Source: an uncultured Clostridia bacterium (GTDB lineage Bacteria > Bacillota > Clostridia > UMGS1810). From it: 64,000 bases of DNA. The stretch spans positions 1 to 64,000 of the forward strand of contig CAKSPF010000001.1 in NCBI GenBank assembly GCA_934481345.1. Reading direction: 5' to 3'. Under the pieces are notes generated by a model. The model ran no database searches and was not told the origin of the DNA. It was given only the letters and a program-made list of their open reading frames with translations. Positions 41,383 through 50,906 of this stretch are shown piece after piece (position 1 is the first letter of the stretch; every line of letters begins with the position of its first letter). The translations under genes were made by a program, and so were the position numbers.

Positions 41383-42767
41383 TATTTTTCAACTCCTGCA
41401 TCATAGTACTTGTCAAGCATTTTAGTATCTATTCTGTCAAGCTCGCTTCTCGGTAGTATTCTCAAAAGCTCCCAGCCGAGATTCAGCGTCTGGAGTATTG
41501 TTCTGGATTCGTCAGCACCCTGTGATATAAAGCGCTTTTCGAACTCCTTGCCGAACTCCATATATAATTTATCAGTATCCGAAAGCTCCTCCTCACCTAT
41601 TACCGATGAAAGCGCCTTAACATCCTGAACCTTGGCATAAGCCGCAAAAAGCTGATTTGCGACATCCCAGTGGTCTTCACGCGTATAATCCTTTCCTATA
41701 CCGTCTTTCATAAGACGCGAAAGCGACGGCAGTACGCTGATCGGAGGATATACTCCCTGCTGCTGAAGGTATCTGTCCAGCACAATCTGCCCCTCGGTAA
41801 TGTATCCCGTGAGGTCCGGAATCGGATGAGTAATATCATCATTTGTCATCGTCAAAATCGGTATCTGCGTCACGGAGCCGTTTATACCCCGTATCATACC
41901 GGCTCTTTCATACAGTGAAGCCAAATCCGAATACAAATATCCCGGAAATCCTTTTCGCGACGGGATTTCTCCTTTAGATGAAGAAATCTCACGGAGTGCC
42001 TCAGCGTATGATGTAATATCTGTAAGTATGACAAGTATATGCATATTATGTGTAAATGCAAGATATTCCGCTGCGGTAAGAGCTGCACGCGGTGTAACAA
42101 TTCTCTCAATTACAGGGTCGTTGGAAAGGTTAAGAAACATAACAACTTTTTCCAAAACGCCGCTTTCCGCAAAGGCTCTTTTAAAGTAATTTGCAACATC
42201 ATGCTTTACACCTATTGCACCGAACACAATTGCAAATTCCGAGCCGTCCTCATCTGCAATTTTCGCCTGTTTTGCTATCTGAACTGCAAGCTTGTCATGA
42301 GCAAGTCCGTTACCTGAAAAGATAGGAAGCTTTTGGCCTCTTATTAGAGTTGTCAAGCCGTCTATAGCCGATATTCCCGTTTCGATAAAGTTTCTCGGAT
42401 ATTCGCGAGATACCGGATTTATCGGTTTACCGTTTACGCTTTCGCGTTTCTCGGGATAAACGTCACCCAAGCCGTCAATCGGCTTTCCTACGCCGTTAAA
42501 TACGCGCCCCAGTATTTCCTTTGACAGCGGAATTTTTAAAGGCTCACCCATTAATTTTGAGCGGCTGTTTACAAGAGATATACCTGTTGTGCCTTCAAAA
42601 ACCTGAATTACCGCCTTATCTCCTTCTATTTTTATAACCTGTCCGAGACGTTTTTCGCCGCTGTCCAGAGTTATTTCAACAATTTCTTCATATCCGCATT
42701 CCGATACACCTTCCAGTATGACAAGCGGACCGTTTACTTCGCTAAAACCCAAATATTCTACTGACAT
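41382..42767 (-). CDS. atpB: V-type ATP synthase subunit B
   Basis: The 461-residue non-catalytic nucleotide-binding subunit alternates with A in the V1 head. Signatures: FNGVGKPIDGLG, GISAIDGLTTLIRGQKLPIFSG, ILTDITSYAEALREISSS, and PSLSRLMKDGIGKDYTREDH. A degenerate P-loop is expected for B. The ATG at 42767 overlaps the very end of the A gene region by position only; the longer frame is discarded. Confidence 0.96.
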   Translation of the reverse strand: MSVEYLGFSEVNGPLVILEGVSECGYEEIVEITLDSGEKRLGQVIKIEGDKAVIQVFEGTTGISLVNSRSKLMGEPLKIPLSKEILGRVFNGVGKPIDGLGDVYPEKRESVNGKPINPVSREYPRNFIETGISAIDGLTTLIRGQKLPIFSGNGLAHDKLAVQIAKQAKIADEDGSEFAIVFGAIGVKHDVANYFKRAFAESGVLEKVVMFLNLSNDPVIERIVTPRAALTAAEYLAFTHNMHILVILTDITSYAEALREISSSKGEIPSRKGFPGYLYSDLASLYERAGMIRGINGSVTQIPILTMTNDDITHPIPDLTGYITEGQIVLDRYLQQQGVYPPISVLPSLSRLMKDGIGKDYTREDHWDVANQLFAAYAKVQDVKALSSVIGEEELSDTDKLYMEFGKEFEKRFISQGADESRTILQTLNLGWELLRILPRSELDRIDTKMLDKYYDAGVEK

Positions 42768-42792
42768 ATATGACTCCTTTCTGAGAATATGT

Positions 42793-44562
42793 CTATTTGC
42801 TGTATCTATCATAAAGATTTTTGAAAATATTCTCTATTTCATTTTTATATTCATCAAATTCAGCAAGATTATCGTTGCCGACATCATATTTGATACTTAT
42901 AAGCTTGGTAAATATACCGGTTCTTTTAATTTCCGAAACCGGGCAGCCTATGCTTACAAGCTTTGCGCTTCTGTCATAAAGCAGCAAAACCGTTTTCATC
43001 ATTTCATATTGTTTTTTAAGCGGAACGGATGTATCAACCTTATGAAAAGCATTTTGCTGCAAAAATCCCATACGAACAACAGCGGCAATTTCCAGCACAA
43101 GCTTTTGATTGTCCGGCAAAACATCTGCACCGATAAGTTTTACTATCTCCATAAGTGAGCTTTCTTCGCCCAAAAGTGCAGTAAGACGTTCTTTAACCTC
43201 CGGAAAATCCTCGCTGATATTTTCAACATACCATTCATTTAAATCCTCGCTGTATTCACTGTAGCTGTTCAGCCAGTTGATTGCAGGATAATGTCTTTGA
43301 TATGCCAGGTTCTTATCAAGCGCCCAGAAACAGCGTATAAAACGTTTTGTATTTTGAGTTACCGGCTCGGAAAAATCTCCGCCCTGAGGCGATACAGCGC
43401 CGATAATTGTTATTGAGCCGCGGGTTCCGTTTGTATTGTCAACCATACCTGCTCTCTCATAAAACGAAGAAAGCCTTGAAGGAAGATACGCGGGGAATCC
43501 TTCCTCAGCAGGCATCTCTTCCAAACGTCCCGATATTTCACGAAGCGCCTCTGCCCATCTTGAGGTGGAATCTGCCATAATAGCAACGTGATAACCCATA
43601 TCACGGTAATACTCCGCAAGCGTAATACCGGTGTATATACAAGCCTCTCTTGCCGCAACCGGCATATTGGACGTATTTGCGATAAGAATAGTCCTGTCCA
43701 TAAGCGACTTCCCGGTACGTGGATCCACCAGCTTTGAGAAATCCTCCAAAACCTGCGTCATCTCATTTCCGCGCTCACCGCAGCCTATATAAACTATGAT
43801 GTCCGCATCAGACCATTTTGCGAGCTGATGCTGGCTCATTGTTTTTCCTGTTCCGAATCCGCCCGGAATAGCCGCAGTACCGCCTTTGGCTATAGGAAAC
43901 AGAGTATCCATAACCCTCTGTCCCGTAATAAGCGGAACTTTGAGAATTTTTCTTTCTTTGTACGGCCGTGGTGTTCTTATGGGCCATTTTTGGCTCATTG
44001 TAATATTGTATTCTTTGCCTTTGTCATCTTCAACCACGGCAATAGTGTCCACAACAGTGTATTCGCCGTTTGGCGCTGCTTTCTTTACCGTACCGGAAAC
44101 ATTCGGCGGAATCATTATTTTATGTACAATTGATTCCGTTTCCTTAACAGAAGCTATAATATCCTGTCCGCGGACAACATCGCCGGCTTTTACAGAAATA
44201 TCAATCTTCCACTTTTTCTCTTCATCAAGTGATGAAACTCCGGCACCTCTGCCGATAAATGCACCTGTTGATTTTTCCAGTGCGTTGAGCGGACGCTGTA
44301 TTCCGTCATAGGTCGAGCCTATTATTCCGGGACCGAGCGTAACACACATAGGTGAATCTGTTCCTATGACCGGTTCATTTACTTTTACAGAAGTTGTTTC
44401 TTCATATACCTGAACTATTGCCCTGTCATCCTCAATACCTATAACTTCGCCGATCAACTGTTCATTGCCGACCTTTACCATTTCCATCATAGTAAGCTCA
44501 TCGGTACCTTTTACGGTAACAACAGGACCGTTAATGCCATATATATATCCTTGCTTTGCCAT
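42793..44562 (-). CDS. atpA: V-type ATP synthase subunit A (catalytic)
   Basis: The 589-residue catalytic subunit has the P-loop GGFGTGKTMSQHQLAKW near residue 230, GERGNEMTQVLEDF, the long non-homologous insert characteristic of V/A types (about 110-200), and MADSTSRWAEALREISGRLEEMPAEEGFPAYL (within residues 325-360). ATP hydrolysis or synthesis drives rotation coupled to ion flow. The start has AGGTGG. Confidence 0.97.
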   Translation of the reverse strand: MAKQGYIYGINGPVVTVKGTDELTMMEMVKVGNEQLIGEVIGIEDDRAIVQVYEETTSVKVNEPVIGTDSPMCVTLGPGIIGSTYDGIQRPLNALEKSTGAFIGRGAGVSSLDEEKKWKIDISVKAGDVVRGQDIIASVKETESIVHKIMIPPNVSGTVKKAAPNGEYTVVDTIAVVEDDKGKEYNITMSQKWPIRTPRPYKERKILKVPLITGQRVMDTLFPIAKGGTAAIPGGFGTGKTMSQHQLAKWSDADIIVYIGCGERGNEMTQVLEDFSKLVDPRTGKSLMDRTILIANTSNMPVAAREACIYTGITLAEYYRDMGYHVAIMADSTSRWAEALREISGRLEEMPAEEGFPAYLPSRLSSFYERAGMVDNTNGTRGSITIIGAVSPQGGDFSEPVTQNTKRFIRCFWALDKNLAYQRHYPAINWLNSYSEYSEDLNEWYVENISEDFPEVKERLTALLGEESSLMEIVKLIGADVLPDNQKLVLEIAAVVRMGFLQQNAFHKVDTSVPLKKQYEMMKTVLLLYDRSAKLVSIGCPVSEIKRTGIFTKLISIKYDVGNDNLAEFDEYKNEIENIFKNLYDRYSK

Positions 44563-44576
44563 ATGACCACCTGCTT

Positions 44577-45164
44577 TTAATAAATTGAAAATTTGCTTTC
44601 TTCAAGAAAATTTGCTCTGAGCTCGCTGATTTTCTCGCTGATTGAATTATTATATATTTTCTTTGTGCTTAAATTCTCCACAATGCATCCGCCTATAATG
44701 TCTGACCTGTATTCAACGGTGCAGGCAAATTGCTGTTTTACGGCGTCTGTAAATTTTTCGTCGGATTTATCAATAAATATGCACTTATCTCCTTCTCCAG
44801 AATTTTTTACCGCATCAGAAACGGAATTAATCAAAAATCCGCTGTACTCTGCAGTATTTTTAAATTCAGAGATTTTTTTGTTTAACTCATTAAAAAGTTC
44901 ATCAATAAGGCTTTCGCGATACTCAAACAGCTTTCTTTTACATTCCGACGGTTCCTGCGAAACGATGCTTCCTGCTTTTTTTTTGGCATCCGCAACGCCT
45001 TTTTTTACGATTTTGTATGAATTCTCAAGGCACTGATTTTCTGCTTCGCTGATTTTTTCGTTTTTATATTCATCAAGCTGTTCTAAAACATTGTCACGTT
45101 TTGCGGCGGCATCACTAAGAGCCAACTGAGCAAAACGTTCAAATTTTTCTTCAATATTTGACAT
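44577..45164 (-). CDS. atpE: V-type ATP synthase subunit E
   Basis: The 195-residue peripheral-stalk subunit has an N-terminal coiled coil (EQLDEYKNEKISEAENQCL) and a globular C-terminal domain that binds A/B (GGCIVENLSTKKIYNNS). The ATG at 45164 is 8 nt after AAAGGG; an in-frame GTG lies three codons earlier. Confidence 0.88.
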   Translation of the reverse strand: MSNIEEKFERFAQLALSDAAAKRDNVLEQLDEYKNEKISEAENQCLENSYKIVKKGVADAKKKAGSIVSQEPSECKRKLFEYRESLIDELFNELNKKISEFKNTAEYSGFLINSVSDAVKNSGEGDKCIFIDKSDEKFTDAVKQQFACTVEYRSDIIGGCIVENLSTKKIYNNSISEKISELRANFLEESKFSIY

Positions 45165-45178
45165 ACTGCTCACCCTTT

Positions 45179-45487
45179 CTACAGTTTCAAACCGATAGCC
45201 TCACTGACATATGAAGTAATGGAATCAGTTCCGCGGCCGGAGCCGTGGCGATCCGGAATTTCAACTATCAACGGCTTATAATATGTGAGTTTTACTGTTT
45301 TCAAAAGTTCCGGAAACTGCTTTGCAAGCTTTTCTGTTATAAGCAGAATTGCATATTCATCATGCTGCAAAACATAGTCTATGGAGCTTTTAAGTTCGTC
45401 TATTTCGTGAACAACACAGCCTTCAATACCTGCAAGACGCATACCTATCTGTGTATCCACGTTGTCGCTTATAAGATACATCTTCAT
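45179..45487 (-). CDS. atpF: V-type ATP synthase subunit F
   Basis: The 102-residue rotor subunit F starts MYLISDNVDTQIGMRLAGIE and has ILLITEKLAKQFPELL and PLIVEIPDRHG, all typical. It lies between K and E, 14 nt from E. Confidence 0.94.
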   Translation of the reverse strand: MKMYLISDNVDTQIGMRLAGIEGCVVHEIDELKSSIDYVLQHDEYAILLITEKLAKQFPELLKTVKLTYYKPLIVEIPDRHGSGRGTDSITSYVSEAIGLKL

Positions 45488-45532
45488 ACAAAGACTCTCC
45501 TTTACGAATATTTTGGCTGCTATGTATCTGTA

Positions 45533-45955
45533 TCAGGAAAGAGCATTGAGTATTGTAAAGGAAACGAGAAGACCATACAGTGCGATACCTTCTGCCAGAG
45601 CAACAAAGATAAGCGATTTACCCATTGATTTGGGATCTTCGCTTACAGCTCCGATAGCCGCACTTGCCGCAGATGCAACGGCAATGCCGGCACCGACGGT
45701 TGAAAGACCTGTTACCAATGCTGCGGCAAGGTATGCCAGACCGCTTCCAACAGTGATTACACTTGAATCGGCAGCTTCCGCAAAAGCGGTTGTAAACATG
45801 CAAACAGTAGAAACAACCAAAACTCCGAAGAACGAAGAAATGTTTACTGCCAGAATACCCTTTGTTCTTTTAACCGTTTTCTTGGAAGATATAAAATAAA
45901 ATCCAAAAGGTACCACAATACTTAATGTTAATAAAATACTGATTAATGCTGTCAT
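45533..45955 (-). CDS. atpK: V-type ATP synthase subunit K (membrane rotor ring)
   Basis: The 140-residue proteolipid has four helices. The last carries the ion-binding glutamate in VALAEGIALYGLLV; the first hairpin has no matching carboxylate, as in V-type K subunits. GLSTVGAGIAVASAASAAIGA is the glycine-rich helix. The ATG at 45955 is chosen over a frame that would run back into the I gene. The ion carried (H+ or Na+) cannot be decided confidently here. Confidence 0.94.
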   Translation of the reverse strand: MTALISILLTLSIVVPFGFYFISSKKTVKRTKGILAVNISSFFGVLVVSTVCMFTTAFAEAADSSVITVGSGLAYLAAALVTGLSTVGAGIAVASAASAAIGAVSEDPKSMGKSLIFVALAEGIALYGLLVSFTILNALS

Positions 45956-45974
45956 TTTTATTACCTCCAAATAA

Positions 45975-47867
45975 TTATTCATATAATTCGGAAGATACTT
46001 TGAACTCTCTTCCTTCACCATTATAAAAACGAGAGAATATCTCGTAAAATTCAAGTCTGAGCACCTGAATACCGACAATAAGTCCTTCGAGTCCTATGAC
46101 AAGAATATTGCCCAAAATAATTACTATCGTGCTTGAAAATCCCGAAGCCATATTTGAAAAAATGAACACAACGCTCATCATACCTACATGGTTTAAGGCA
46201 AAGGCACCTACCCTTACAAATGAAATTGTATTTGTAACAAAGCTTAATACAATATCAAAAACCTCAAACAGATTTTCAAGTATAAACTCGCCCTTGCTGC
46301 CGTCAAAAAGCTTTTTCTTTTTTGCTATAAGCCTTGAGAGCGGCTGCTGGAACATTATAATAACAAGCGGTACTGCTATAAAAATTATATTATAAACAAC
46401 AGTAAATACATTTCTCTTTAAAAGAAGCATTATAATACCGAATATTACCGCAAAATAAAATATAAAACCTGCCAGTCCGTTCTGTCCGAAAAGGAATTTG
46501 CCGAAATCCTTTTGCTTTATTGCATTCAGAATATTAATGAGCATAGCCATAAATATTATTACAACGCCGAATGCAACGGAGCTTATAAGCATAGTCATGA
46601 TGTTTTCCATAGGCCGTATAACAACGGTCTTGTGCAGAACGTTTTCAAAACCGAAAACAGAACCGTACAGCAGTCCGAAAACTGTTGAGCTTACGCCGAC
46701 CATACCTATTATTGCAGCAAGATCGATTTTTTTGATTTTATACAAAAGAAATCCCGCAATCGCAAGCAGCAACCCCTGTCCCGCGTCACCAAACATAATT
46801 CCGAACATAAGAATATATGTAAGAGCAACAATCGGCGTCGGGTCGATTTCATTATAAGACGGCAATCCGTACATTTTAACAAAAAATTCAAATGGTCTGA
46901 AAATCGGATTATTAACCAGCAAAGTCGGCGGAGTTATATGCTTCGGTGCTTCGTGTGCATCCTCAGCAATAACAACAATCTGCGGCATATCGGCAAATTC
47001 GTTTTCCAGGATTTTAAGTGTTTTGTTGTCTGTCCATCCCACAGCATAAAATGAAGAATCGGTATGTGCGCCGTAGTGTTTGAAGTTGTATGCGGCATTA
47101 TTTTTCTTCAAAAATGTATAGCACTCATTAAGTTCGTGTGCACTGCCTTCCAAAAATTCATTATACTTTGAAATGCAGCTTTCAATTTCTTCTTCATACT
47201 GTTTAATCTGAGCGTCAAGCCGTTTTTTCACCTGATAAGGTGTGCCGTTCCATTTACCCTTTATACTTACCGGCTCAAAATACAGTGAAGAGAATACCCT
47301 GTCTATTTTCTCGCAATTGGATTCGAGTACAAAATACATTCCCCAAACGTAGTCCTTATCCTCCTGACCGTAAACAAATACTGTTTCGAGCTCGTCAAGA
47401 TAAGTATTAAGCTTTTTGTAGCTGTCCTTAGGCATTTTTCCGAAGCGGATTTTTATAAATTCAAAACTGCATATTGTGTTTAAATCCATATCCAGTGATA
47501 TAATCGGAACAAGCTGATTTATAACATCCTTATTATTTTCAACGGCTGCTTTCAAACGCTCAATATCATCATCGCGCTTTTGCTTTTTATCTTCAAGTTT
47601 AGCAACAAATTCTTTTACATCATCATTGCTTACAGAAGTTTTTTCACATTCCTTAAACTCAAAGCCGTCTGCAAGCGACAGAAAGTGCTTGTATCTTTCC
47701 GAATAAGGGTTTATCGAATCAAAAGGCTTTAATTCTCTTGCGTTATCCAGCACATTCAATGCATTTTCCAGAAATATTTTTTTATCTCCGAGATGATTTT
47801 GAATAACATCGTCAAACTCTTCTACCGGCCCGACAATGCTTACCAAATTCATTTTTTTGATTGCCAT
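45975..47867 (-). CDS. atpI: V-type ATP synthase subunit I (a subunit)
   Basis: The 630-residue subunit has a long cytoplasmic half with coiled coils (residues 1-340) and seven or eight membrane helices in the second half: TPIVALTYILMFGIMFGDAGQGLLL, FGLLYGSVFGFE, and SFVRVGAFALNHVGM, which has the essential arginine in helix 7. It forms the half-channel facing the K ring. Confidence 0.96.
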   Translation of the reverse strand: MAIKKMNLVSIVGPVEEFDDVIQNHLGDKKIFLENALNVLDNARELKPFDSINPYSERYKHFLSLADGFEFKECEKTSVSNDDVKEFVAKLEDKKQKRDDDIERLKAAVENNKDVINQLVPIISLDMDLNTICSFEFIKIRFGKMPKDSYKKLNTYLDELETVFVYGQEDKDYVWGMYFVLESNCEKIDRVFSSLYFEPVSIKGKWNGTPYQVKKRLDAQIKQYEEEIESCISKYNEFLEGSAHELNECYTFLKKNNAAYNFKHYGAHTDSSFYAVGWTDNKTLKILENEFADMPQIVVIAEDAHEAPKHITPPTLLVNNPIFRPFEFFVKMYGLPSYNEIDPTPIVALTYILMFGIMFGDAGQGLLLAIAGFLLYKIKKIDLAAIIGMVGVSSTVFGLLYGSVFGFENVLHKTVVIRPMENIMTMLISSVAFGVVIIFMAMLINILNAIKQKDFGKFLFGQNGLAGFIFYFAVIFGIIMLLLKRNVFTVVYNIIFIAVPLVIIMFQQPLSRLIAKKKKLFDGSKGEFILENLFEVFDIVLSFVTNTISFVRVGAFALNHVGMMSVVFIFSNMASGFSSTIVIILGNILVIGLEGLIVGIQVLRLEFYEIFSRFYNGEGREFKVSSELYE

Positions 47868-47882
47868 ATGAGTTCCTCCTTT

Positions 47883-48905
47883 CTAAATAACGAGATATGA
47901 CATAATCTTATCATGCGGCAACGAATACCTTATACCCTCAATAACAGAAAATATATTATTGATTTCCGTTTCCTTTATCCTAAAGTAGCTTGTAAGGCTT
48001 ACATAATTGTACGGATACAGTTTCAAAAACCGCTTTGATAAATTGTACATATAGCGCGAAGCTTTTTTTTCAAAAAACTCATGTGCAAAAATTTCGGAAT
48101 ACGGTGTTTCTGATATATATTCTTTAAGTTCCTCTGTACTTTTTGAATTAGCCATTTTTACTATATCGTCTTTTTTTATTTTATAGCTGTATGGAATAAT
48201 ATATCCGTAAATATATTCGCTTTCCAAACTGAAGTTATTTTTGCAGCGATATAATGTTCTGAGATTATTAATATCGGTAATTGTACCGTAAAACATGTTC
48301 ACGGTATCCTTCTCACATTTTAAAATCCCCTGTGAAACATACTTGAGCATAGATGTATAGCAATAAATATTAAGCGCTGTTTCTATATCAAATACGCTGA
48401 GCTGTCTGCGGCTCTTTTCTGCATGAACAAGGGACTTATAATACTGTGTATTGCTCAGAGAACGCACAAAACCGTTTAAATCCTCTGCCTTTGCCAAAAG
48501 TTCTATATCTACATCTATATGTCTTTTCAGAAAGCCGCTGAGTTCTTCGTCAGCATGGTTATTTGTATATATGTTTCGTGCAACCTTATTGATTGCCTCT
48601 GCTTCATAAAACATCAGAACCCGGCTCAAAAAATCCTTCAGACTGCTGTCTGCAAAGCAATACAGCTTTTCAAAATCCTCAAGCAAAGCCGTTTTCAAAC
48701 TTATTTCAAGATGTTCACGATGGACATTGTTTACATCGGCATTTGCAAGATAATGTGAATAGACAGTATTGTTTTTTAAGTAAGAGGCAACCTGTGCCAC
48801 ACTGTCAAGCCCCGCCATCTGACTGTAGTCATCGTATGATAGCAGCTTGGAACGCATGCTTTTCAGCTTGGCGGCTATGGCAGAGTTCGTCATTACTCCA
48901 CTCAT
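47883..48905 (-). CDS. atpC: V-type ATP synthase subunit C (d subunit)
   Basis: The 340-residue subunit links the central shaft to the K ring. SYDDYSQMAGLDSVAQVASYLKN near the start, AEAINKVARNIY and NLRTLYRCKNNF are family features. The ATG at 48905 follows AGGTGA. Its place before I, rather than between E and F, is unusual compared with Enterococcus. Confidence 0.9.
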   Translation of the reverse strand: MSGVMTNSAIAAKLKSMRSKLLSYDDYSQMAGLDSVAQVASYLKNNTVYSHYLANADVNNVHREHLEISLKTALLEDFEKLYCFADSSLKDFLSRVLMFYEAEAINKVARNIYTNNHADEELSGFLKRHIDVDIELLAKAEDLNGFVRSLSNTQYYKSLVHAEKSRRQLSVFDIETALNIYCYTSMLKYVSQGILKCEKDTVNMFYGTITDINNLRTLYRCKNNFSLESEYIYGYIIPYSYKIKKDDIVKMANSKSTEELKEYISETPYSEIFAHEFFEKKASRYMYNLSKRFLKLYPYNYVSLTSYFRIKETEINNIFSVIEGIRYSLPHDKIMSYLVI

Positions 48906-48914
48906 ATGAGTCAC

Positions 48915-49226
48915 CTACCCTATTACTTTTTTATATAATTCTTCAAGCCATTTTTCTTTGTTGTTTTCATATGTTTTTCTGATATTTGACATTGTTTCAT
49001 CTGTAGTCTGATGCAGGTTTTTAAGCGTTTCTTCAGCCTGTTCTTCCTCAAATTTCATGACTTTTTTTACGCGAAGATTGGCTCTTTCGGTATATGATTC
49101 ATTCATTTTATGAACCTCAGCGCTTATTTCTTCATCAATATGACTTTTGCGGTCGTCCGCTTCGGAAACAATATCTTTAGCTCTTTTTTCAATTTCCAGC
49201 ATTTTCTTAACAATATCATTTGTCAT
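48915..49226 (-). CDS. atpH: V-type ATP synthase subunit G/H (stalk coiled coil)
   Basis: The 103-residue protein is almost wholly a charged coiled coil (MLEIEKRAKDIVSEADDRKS, EEEQAEETLKNL) and is placed at the head of the ATPase genes, as the G/H stalk subunit usually is. It pairs with E in the peripheral stalk. It ends directly next to the C gene. Confidence 0.85.
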   Translation of the reverse strand: MTNDIVKKMLEIEKRAKDIVSEADDRKSHIDEEISAEVHKMNESYTERANLRVKKVMKFEEEQAEETLKNLHQTTDETMSNIRKTYENNKEKWLEELYKKVIG

Positions 49227-49260
49227 AAAATCATCTCCTTAGACATTGAACACTTGCCGG

Positions 49261-50619
49261 CTAATTTCTCAGGCTGTGTATCGGAGCAGGAATTCTGCCG
49301 CCGCGATTTATAAACTCTTCGCTGCTGCAACTGTTAACGCACATAACAGGACCCGTTCCGAGAAGTCCTCCGAATTCCACCGTTTCTCCGACTTCTTTGC
49401 CGGGTGCGGGAATTATTCTTACAGCAGTGGTTTTATTGTTAATCATACCGATTGCAGCTTCGTCTGCAATGATTGCCGATATTGTGGATGCCGGTGTATA
49501 TCCCGGAACAACAATCATATCAAGTCCGACGGAGCAAACGCAAGTCATTGCTTCAAGCTTATCTATATTAAGCGCTCCGCACTCAACAGAAGAAATCATT
49601 CCTGCGTCTTCACTTACCGGGATGAAAGCTCCGCTCAATCCGCCCACAGATGAAGATGCAAATACGCCGCCCTTCTTTACCGCATCATTAAGAAGTGCAA
49701 GAGCGGCGGTAGTGCCGTGAGTTCCGCACTTTTCAAGTCCCATTTCTTCCAGAATATGCGCTACACTGTCACCGACTGCCGGAGTCGGAGCAAGCGACAA
49801 ATCAACTATACCAAAAGGAACATTAAGTCTTTCCGATGCCTCCATTGCAACAAGCTGTCCCATTCTTGTAACTTTAAAGGCTGTCTTTTTTATGGTTTCG
49901 GCAACGGTATTGAAATCCTCTCCCTTTACCTTTTCCAAAGCGCATTTTACAACACCGGGACCGCTTACTCCGACATTTATAACGCAATCCGCCTCACCTA
50001 TTCCGTGAAAAGCACCCGCCATAAACGGATTATCCTCCACGGCATTTGAAAACACAACAAGCTTGGCACAGCCGAAGCCGTTATCGTGAGCCGTAACGTT
50101 TGCCGTTTCTTTTATAATGTTTCCCATCATTTTAACCGCATCCATGTTTATTCCTGCCTTTGTACTGGCAACATTTACGGAGGAGCAAACAATTTTGGTC
50201 GAAGCAAGAGCCTCGGGAATAGAATTAAGCAGGTATCTGTCACCTTTGGTAAGTCCCTTGTGAACCAACGCGGAAAAACCGCCTATAAAGTTTACTCCGA
50301 CAGCTTCGGCAGCGCGGTCAAGAGTTTTTGCGTATTTTACATAGCTGCACTCATTGCTTGCACCTGCAATCAATGATATAGGTGTAACCGATATTCTTTT
50401 ATTAATTATGGGAATACCAAATTCCTTTTCGATATTCTCACCTGTTGAAACGAGATTTTTGGCGCACTTGGTTATTTTATTATATATCTTTTCGCATGCG
50501 GTATTGGAATCCGAATCAATACAATCCAAAAGTGATATACCCATAGTAATGGTCCGCACGTCAAGATGTTCATTTTCTATCATGCGAAGTGTTTCGTATG
50601 CTTCAAACTTATTTACCAT
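49261..50619 (-). CDS. PFL-like protein, UPF0210/DUF711 family
   Basis: The 452-residue protein belongs to the DUF711 family, remotely like glycyl-radical enzymes in fold but with no glycyl-radical motif. Signatures: MGISLLDCIDSD, GFSALVHKGLTKGD, GFGCAKLVVFSNAVEDNPFM, GVSGPGVVK. It is nearly always beside an ACT-domain protein, here 11 nt upstream. The biochemical function is unknown. Confidence 0.93.
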   Translation of the reverse strand: MVNKFEAYETLRMIENEHLDVRTITMGISLLDCIDSDSNTACEKIYNKITKCAKNLVSTGENIEKEFGIPIINKRISVTPISLIAGASNECSYVKYAKTLDRAAEAVGVNFIGGFSALVHKGLTKGDRYLLNSIPEALASTKIVCSSVNVASTKAGINMDAVKMMGNIIKETANVTAHDNGFGCAKLVVFSNAVEDNPFMAGAFHGIGEADCVINVGVSGPGVVKCALEKVKGEDFNTVAETIKKTAFKVTRMGQLVAMEASERLNVPFGIVDLSLAPTPAVGDSVAHILEEMGLEKCGTHGTTAALALLNDAVKKGGVFASSSVGGLSGAFIPVSEDAGMISSVECGALNIDKLEAMTCVCSVGLDMIVVPGYTPASTISAIIADEAAIGMINNKTTAVRIIPAPGKEVGETVEFGGLLGTGPVMCVNSCSSEEFINRGGRIPAPIHSLRN

Positions 50620-50630
50620 ATTGTCAACTC

Positions 50631-50903
50631 CTATATTCTGTGCATTGCCTGAAATATGTCCTCAAGCTGAATACGAATTTCCACACCGAGCTCAACGCCC
50701 GCTTTTGCCAGTTCGTCTGAAAGCTTGGCGAATTTCAATTTTGATTTTTCCACGTCAACAATCATCATCATTGTAAACATGTCATTTAAAATTGTCTGAG
50801 AAATATCAAGTATATTTACATTTCTCTTGCTCAATATTGCGCTTACAGAACTGATTATGCCGACCTTATCCTTACCGATAACGGTTATAACAGCCTTTTT
50901 CAT
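50631..50903 (-). CDS. ACT-domain protein, UPF0237 family
   Basis: The 90-residue single ACT domain reads VITVIGKDKVGIISSVSAIL, then NVNILDISQTIL. Such free ACT domains bind amino acids and pair with the DUF711 protein. It begins 3 nt after the copA stop. Confidence 0.93.
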   Translation of the reverse strand: MKKAVITVIGKDKVGIISSVSAILSKRNVNILDISQTILNDMFTMMMIVDVEKSKLKFAKLSDELAKAGVELGVEIRIQLEDIFQAMHRI

Positions 50904-50906
50904 ATA

